Shown here in pieces: positions 22,872-25,203 of a stretch of DNA of 25,203 nt; positions within the stretch are counted from its first letter, which is position 1; each line of letters opens with the position of its first letter. The notes under the pieces are model-generated. The model searched no databases. It worked only from the letters and a program-made list of their open reading frames with translations, and was not told where the DNA came from. Source of the stretch: SHAN690 sp040221375 (GTDB lineage Bacteria; Bacteroidota; Bacteroidia; Flavobacteriales_G; Salibacteraceae). The stretch is taken from contig JAVKEP010000095.1 in the NCBI GenBank assembly GCA_040221375.1, forward strand, positions 1 to 25,203. The letters run 5' to 3'. The position numbers and the translations under genes are program-made.

Positions 22872-23750
22872 ATGAAGAACGGTCCTGACATAACTGCGCT
22901 GATCCACCTCTTAGACGACCCTGACGAATCTGTTTACAGCCACGTCAAGGTGCAATTGATGGCCTTTGGTGCCGATGTGATTCCCGACCTTGAAGACGCT
23001 TGGGAGTCCAATCTTTTTGGCATGGTCTTTCAAGAGCGCATCGAAGAATTGATCCACGAAATACAGTTCGACGCGTTGAAAGCCAGCCTCGGACAGTGGG
23101 CCAGCGACGAAGGCAACAGCCTGCTCGACGGCGTCATTATCATCAACCGGTACCAATACCCAGATTTCGACGAAGAGAAGCTCCTGAAGTCATTAGAACA
23201 GATCCAACAAGACATTTGGATTGAACTCAATACTAACTTGACGGCCTTTGAGCAGGTGAAGGTGATCAACCACATTCTCTTCGAACTGTACGGTTTCAGT
23301 GGCAATACCAGCGACTATCACTCGCCGAAAAACTCATTCTTGAGCGTTGTACTGGAAACGAAGAAAGGAAATCCACTCAGCCTGAGTTTGATCTACTCGA
23401 TCATCGCACAAAACCTGGACCTTCCGATCTACGGCGTCAATCTTCCCCACCATTTCATCTTGGCCTACCTTGATCGTTTCAGTCTGTACAAGACCAACGA
23501 CATCTACAAAACGGATGTTCTCTTCTACGTCAATCCATTCAGCAAGGGAACCGTATTCAGTCGAATGGAAATCGAGCATTTCTTGGAACAACTAAAGCTG
23601 GAACCCCGCGAAAGCTTTTACCAACCCGCTACCAATGCTGCCATCATCCGCAGGGCGCTTAGCAACCTTGAGCACAGCTACACCAAGCTCGGCAACGAGA
23701 AGCGCGTGAATGAAATCAAGGAGCTGATCGCGGTTCTAGAAGCCAAGTAG
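22872..23750 (+). CDS. SirB1/transglutaminase-like family protein
   Basis: 292 residues. Residues 1-60 are a helical lead-in; about 65-230 match the SirB1-type transglutaminase-like core, with G-N-P-L-S-L-S-L-I-Y (about 161-170), L-P-I-Y-G-V-N-L-P-H-H-F-I-L-A-Y (about 180-195); the C-terminal 60 residues are helical, resembling a TPR pair. The position where papain-like transglutaminases have the catalytic cysteine is occupied by the N-P-L-S-L-S stretch, which is normal for this subfamily and suggests a non-enzymatic role. Its cellular function is not established. It follows the phosphorylase gene by 82 bases but has its own -7 element, so it may be transcribed separately. Confidence 0.82.
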   Translation: MKNGPDITALIHLLDDPDESVYSHVKVQLMAFGADVIPDLEDAWESNLFGMVFQERIEELIHEIQFDALKASLGQWASDEGNSLLDGVIIINRYQYPDFDEEKLLKSLEQIQQDIWIELNTNLTAFEQVKVINHILFELYGFSGNTSDYHSPKNSFLSVVLETKKGNPLSLSLIYSIIAQNLDLPIYGVNLPHHFILAYLDRFSLYKTNDIYKTDVLFYVNPFSKGTVFSRMEIEHFLEQLKLEPRESFYQPATNAAIIRRALSNLEHSYTKLGNEKRVNEIKELIAVLEAK

Positions 23751-23868
23751 ACCATTTTACTCTACCCGTATTAAACGCACCGAGAAAATCCAAGGCGCTA
23801 CGTCGAAGTTATAGCGCAGTTCGGATAAAAGAGCCTAAACTACGCCGATGCTAAAATCAAGAAGAAGT

Positions 23869-23876
23869 ATATTTGC
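23869..23876 (+). promoter_or_regulatory. -7 element of the desaturase gene
   Basis: TATATTTG, an exact TAnnTTTG match, 63 bases before the ATG at 23940; the predicted leader is about 55 bases. Confidence 0.55.
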
Positions 23877-23939
23877 ATTTCAAAGAAGCGGTTTCGTTTT
23901 TAAAGCCGATTCTTCCCTGTTACCATCTTATCGTTTTCT

Positions 23940-24686
23940 ATGATCATCCTCATTTTCTTCGCTGCACACTGGTACCTTTCGCTGTTTACGCAGACCTTTT
24001 TTCACCACCGCTATGCAGCGCACCAAATGTTTACCATGGGCAAAGGATGGGAGAAGGTTTTTCAAGTACTCTCCTTCGTCTTTCAAGGCTCGAGTTACCT
24101 GAGTGCCAACACCTACGCAATTCTTCACCGAATGCACCACGCCTACGCCGATACCGAGTTGGACCCGCATTCACCGAAATACGACAAGAACGTCTTTGCC
24201 ATGATGTGGCGCACCAAGACCATCTATTCTGACATCCATAAAGGACGTATTGAAGTTGAAGACAAGTGGAAAAAAGACCTTCCGAACTGGCCTGCATTGG
24301 AACGCGTTGCCGACAATTGGTTCGTTCGCATTTTATGGGGCCTTTTCTACATCTGGTTTTATGTAACCTTCGCTACGCAATGGTGGATGTTTTTGCTCCT
24401 CCCCATTCACTTCATTATGGGTCCATTTCACGGTGCCATCATCAACTGGTTGGCTCACAAGGTCGGTTACCGAAATTTTGAGATGAAAGACACGTCGATG
24501 AACTTCCTTCCGTTCGATTTCTTAATGCTCGGTGAGAGTTACCACAACAACCACCACAAATACGGAGCACGGGCCAATTTTGGTGGCGTCCGCTGGCACG
24601 AGATCGATCCGGTTTACATCGCGATCAAGTTGTTTGACAAGGTGGGCATCATCAAACTGAAGCTGCAGCCGACCCCTGAGCGTTGA
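23940..24686 (+). CDS. Membrane fatty acid desaturase (acyl-CoA delta-9 desaturase type)
   Basis: 248 residues. The three histidine clusters that hold the di-iron centre are all present: H23-R-Y-A-A-H28 (HX4H), H63-R-M-H-H67 (HX2HH) and H202-N-N-H-H206 (HX2HH). Hydrophobic segments at about 3-20, 42-58, 128-148 and 148-170 fit an inner-membrane enzyme with cytoplasmic active site. The pattern places it with stearoyl-CoA-desaturase-like enzymes that put a cis double bond in acyl chains and so tune membrane fluidity, often in the cold; the double-bond position is inferred from the family. An in-frame TAA at 23901 limits the start, and 23940 is the only ATG before the first motif. The stop lies nine bases from the convergent cytochrome gene's stop. 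Confidence 0.92.
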   Translation: MIILIFFAAHWYLSLFTQTFFHHRYAAHQMFTMGKGWEKVFQVLSFVFQGSSYLSANTYAILHRMHHAYADTELDPHSPKYDKNVFAMMWRTKTIYSDIHKGRIEVEDKWKKDLPNWPALERVADNWFVRILWGLFYIWFYVTFATQWWMFLLLPIHFIMGPFHGAIINWLAHKVGYRNFEMKDTSMNFLPFDFLMLGESYHNNHHKYGARANFGGVRWHEIDPVYIAIKLFDKVGIIKLKLQPTPER

Positions 24687-24695
24687 TTGTATTGA

Positions 24696-25094
24696 TCAGC
24701 GCGGAACACAGCCTTCGAGTTGTTTCTTTACCTCGCTGATGACAAACGGCTCCGACTGCTGATTTAAGTCTACAAGGATGTAGTGGATCAGGTTATTGAT
24801 TTCAACCTCGGTCAACTGCTGATCTCCAGCCATTTCACCTTCGTACTCAATGCCGTTTACCGTGATGGGCCCTGACATACCGTAGCGGATGATGCACGCC
24901 AGTTTTTCTTTGTTCTGCACCACATAATCTGCATTGGCCACGGGCGGAATCAATTGCCTCAAGCCCTGCCCGCTCTCCATATGACAGCTTTGGCATTTTC
25001 GTTCGTACAAAACCTTGCCTTGGTTGCGCGGTTTATAGTCGCACGCAATCGCCAAGCCGATGAGTCCGAGAACCAGGATGGAAGATCTATTCAT
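24696..25094 (-). CDS. Lipoprotein cytochrome c, single heme
   Basis: 132 residues. Residues 1-17 are a lipoprotein signal with lipobox LAIAC ending in Cys18, so the mature protein is membrane-anchored and faces the periplasm. The heme-binding motif C34-Q-S-C-H38 is complete, and the M-S-G-P-I-T segment offers a methionine as the likely sixth ligand, as in class I cytochromes. An E-V-E-I-N-N-L-I-H-Y-I helix closes the fold. It probably carries electrons to a terminal oxidase or other partner. The frame is open to 25127, but the ATG at 25094 starts the signal peptide and overlaps the stop codon of the upstream SCO-like gene by eight bases, which points to coupled translation. Confidence 0.9.
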   Translation of the reverse strand: MNRSSILVLGLIGLAIACDYKPRNQGKVLYERKCQSCHMESGQGLRQLIPPVANADYVVQNKEKLACIIRYGMSGPITVNGIEYEGEMAGDQQLTEVEINNLIHYILVDLNQQSEPFVISEVKKQLEGCVPR

Positions 25095-25203
25095 GCAATA
25101 AGAATTGGATGTCTTCGATGAGCCCATCCACTTCTTGTTGATTCGTACCGTCGTAGATGCCTCGTATCTGCTTGTTGCGGTCGACCAACAAAAATGCGCC
25201 GCT
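25087..25203 (-). CDS. SCO1/SenC-family protein, C-terminal part only (cut by window edge)
   Basis: The last 38 codons of a minus-strand gene that enters from the right edge; the stop TAG is at 25089-25087. The visible sequence A-F-L-L-V-D-R-N-K-Q-I-R-G-I-Y-D-G-T is the conserved C-terminal strand of SCO-type thioredoxin-fold proteins, followed by a final helix (VDGLIEDIQFLL). SCO proteins deliver or reduce copper for the CuA site of cytochrome c oxidase in the periplasm. The C-x3-C copper motif and the signal peptide lie outside the window. It overlaps the cytochrome c start by eight bases, forming an operon with it. Confidence 0.82.
   Translation of the reverse strand, partial: SGAFLLVDRNKQIRGIYDGTNQQEVDGLIEDIQFLLHE

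Noticed and set aside
23795..23817. GCGCTA/TAGCGC inverted repeat considered as a terminator after the transglutaminase-like gene
   Set aside because: The loop is 11 bases and no T-run follows on either strand, so the support is too weak for a feature.
23873..24232. A 119-codon frame starting at TTG just before the desaturase
   Set aside because: It overlaps the desaturase gene in another frame; the three histidine clusters make the desaturase frame the real one.

Overview
The window looks like a chromosomal segment of a marine-type member of the Bacteroidota, most likely Flavobacteriales. Three things point there: two proteins with the C-terminal sorting domain of the type IX secretion system (T9SS), a giant protein built of SprB-type repeats, and the repeated use of the Bacteroidota -7 promoter element TAnnTTTG (or TAnnTTCG) directly upstream of genes. 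No rRNA, tRNA, CRISPR array, transposase or integrase was found. Genus and species cannot be read from the sequence.

Layout. Positions 1-5.9 kb are an AT-richer accessory region of small genes, all on the + strand: a truncated RelE/ParE toxin copy, a lipoprotein, a T9SS-secreted beta-propeller, a decayed second copy of the lipoprotein's 3' end, an intact antitoxin/toxin pair, a uracil-DNA-glycosylase-superfamily protein, another lipoprotein, and a Crp/Fnr regulator followed by a secreted protein. Two separate duplications (119 bp exact, 185 bp about 92% identical) and several imperfect hairpins between genes show that this part has been rearranged. Positions 6.0-8.2 kb hold a minus-strand GH3-family and MarC-family pair. 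Positions 8.3-18.3 kb are one gene for a secreted protein of about 3300 residues: LamG-like domain, two six-repeat FG-GAP (integrin-like) blocks, PKD/Ig-like modules, 21 SprB-like repeats and a T9SS sorting domain. Positions 18.3-25.2 kb are housekeeping genes: a small membrane protein, an exported Xaa-Pro aminopeptidase, ribosomal protein L28, CinA, a nucleoside phosphorylase, a SirB1-type transglutaminase-like protein, a fatty acid desaturase, a lipoprotein cytochrome c, and the end of an SCO-family gene cut by the window edge.

How the genes relate. The giant protein and the 350-residue propeller should both leave the cell through T9SS, whose machinery is not in this window. The antitoxin and toxin overlap by 11 bases and form an operon. 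The SCO-like and cytochrome c genes overlap by 8 bases and probably serve respiratory copper/electron-transfer chemistry together. Most housekeeping genes here carry their own -7 element and look like single-gene transcription units. The most distinctive items are the giant integrin-like/SprB hybrid adhesin candidate and the duplicated toxin-antitoxin/lipoprotein mosaic at the left end. I found no clear evidence for a wholly new defence or mobile system. Two sequence details (an exact 119-bp repeat that begins at base 1, and a Tn5-mosaic-end-like string at 8314-8332) also call for checking the assembly.
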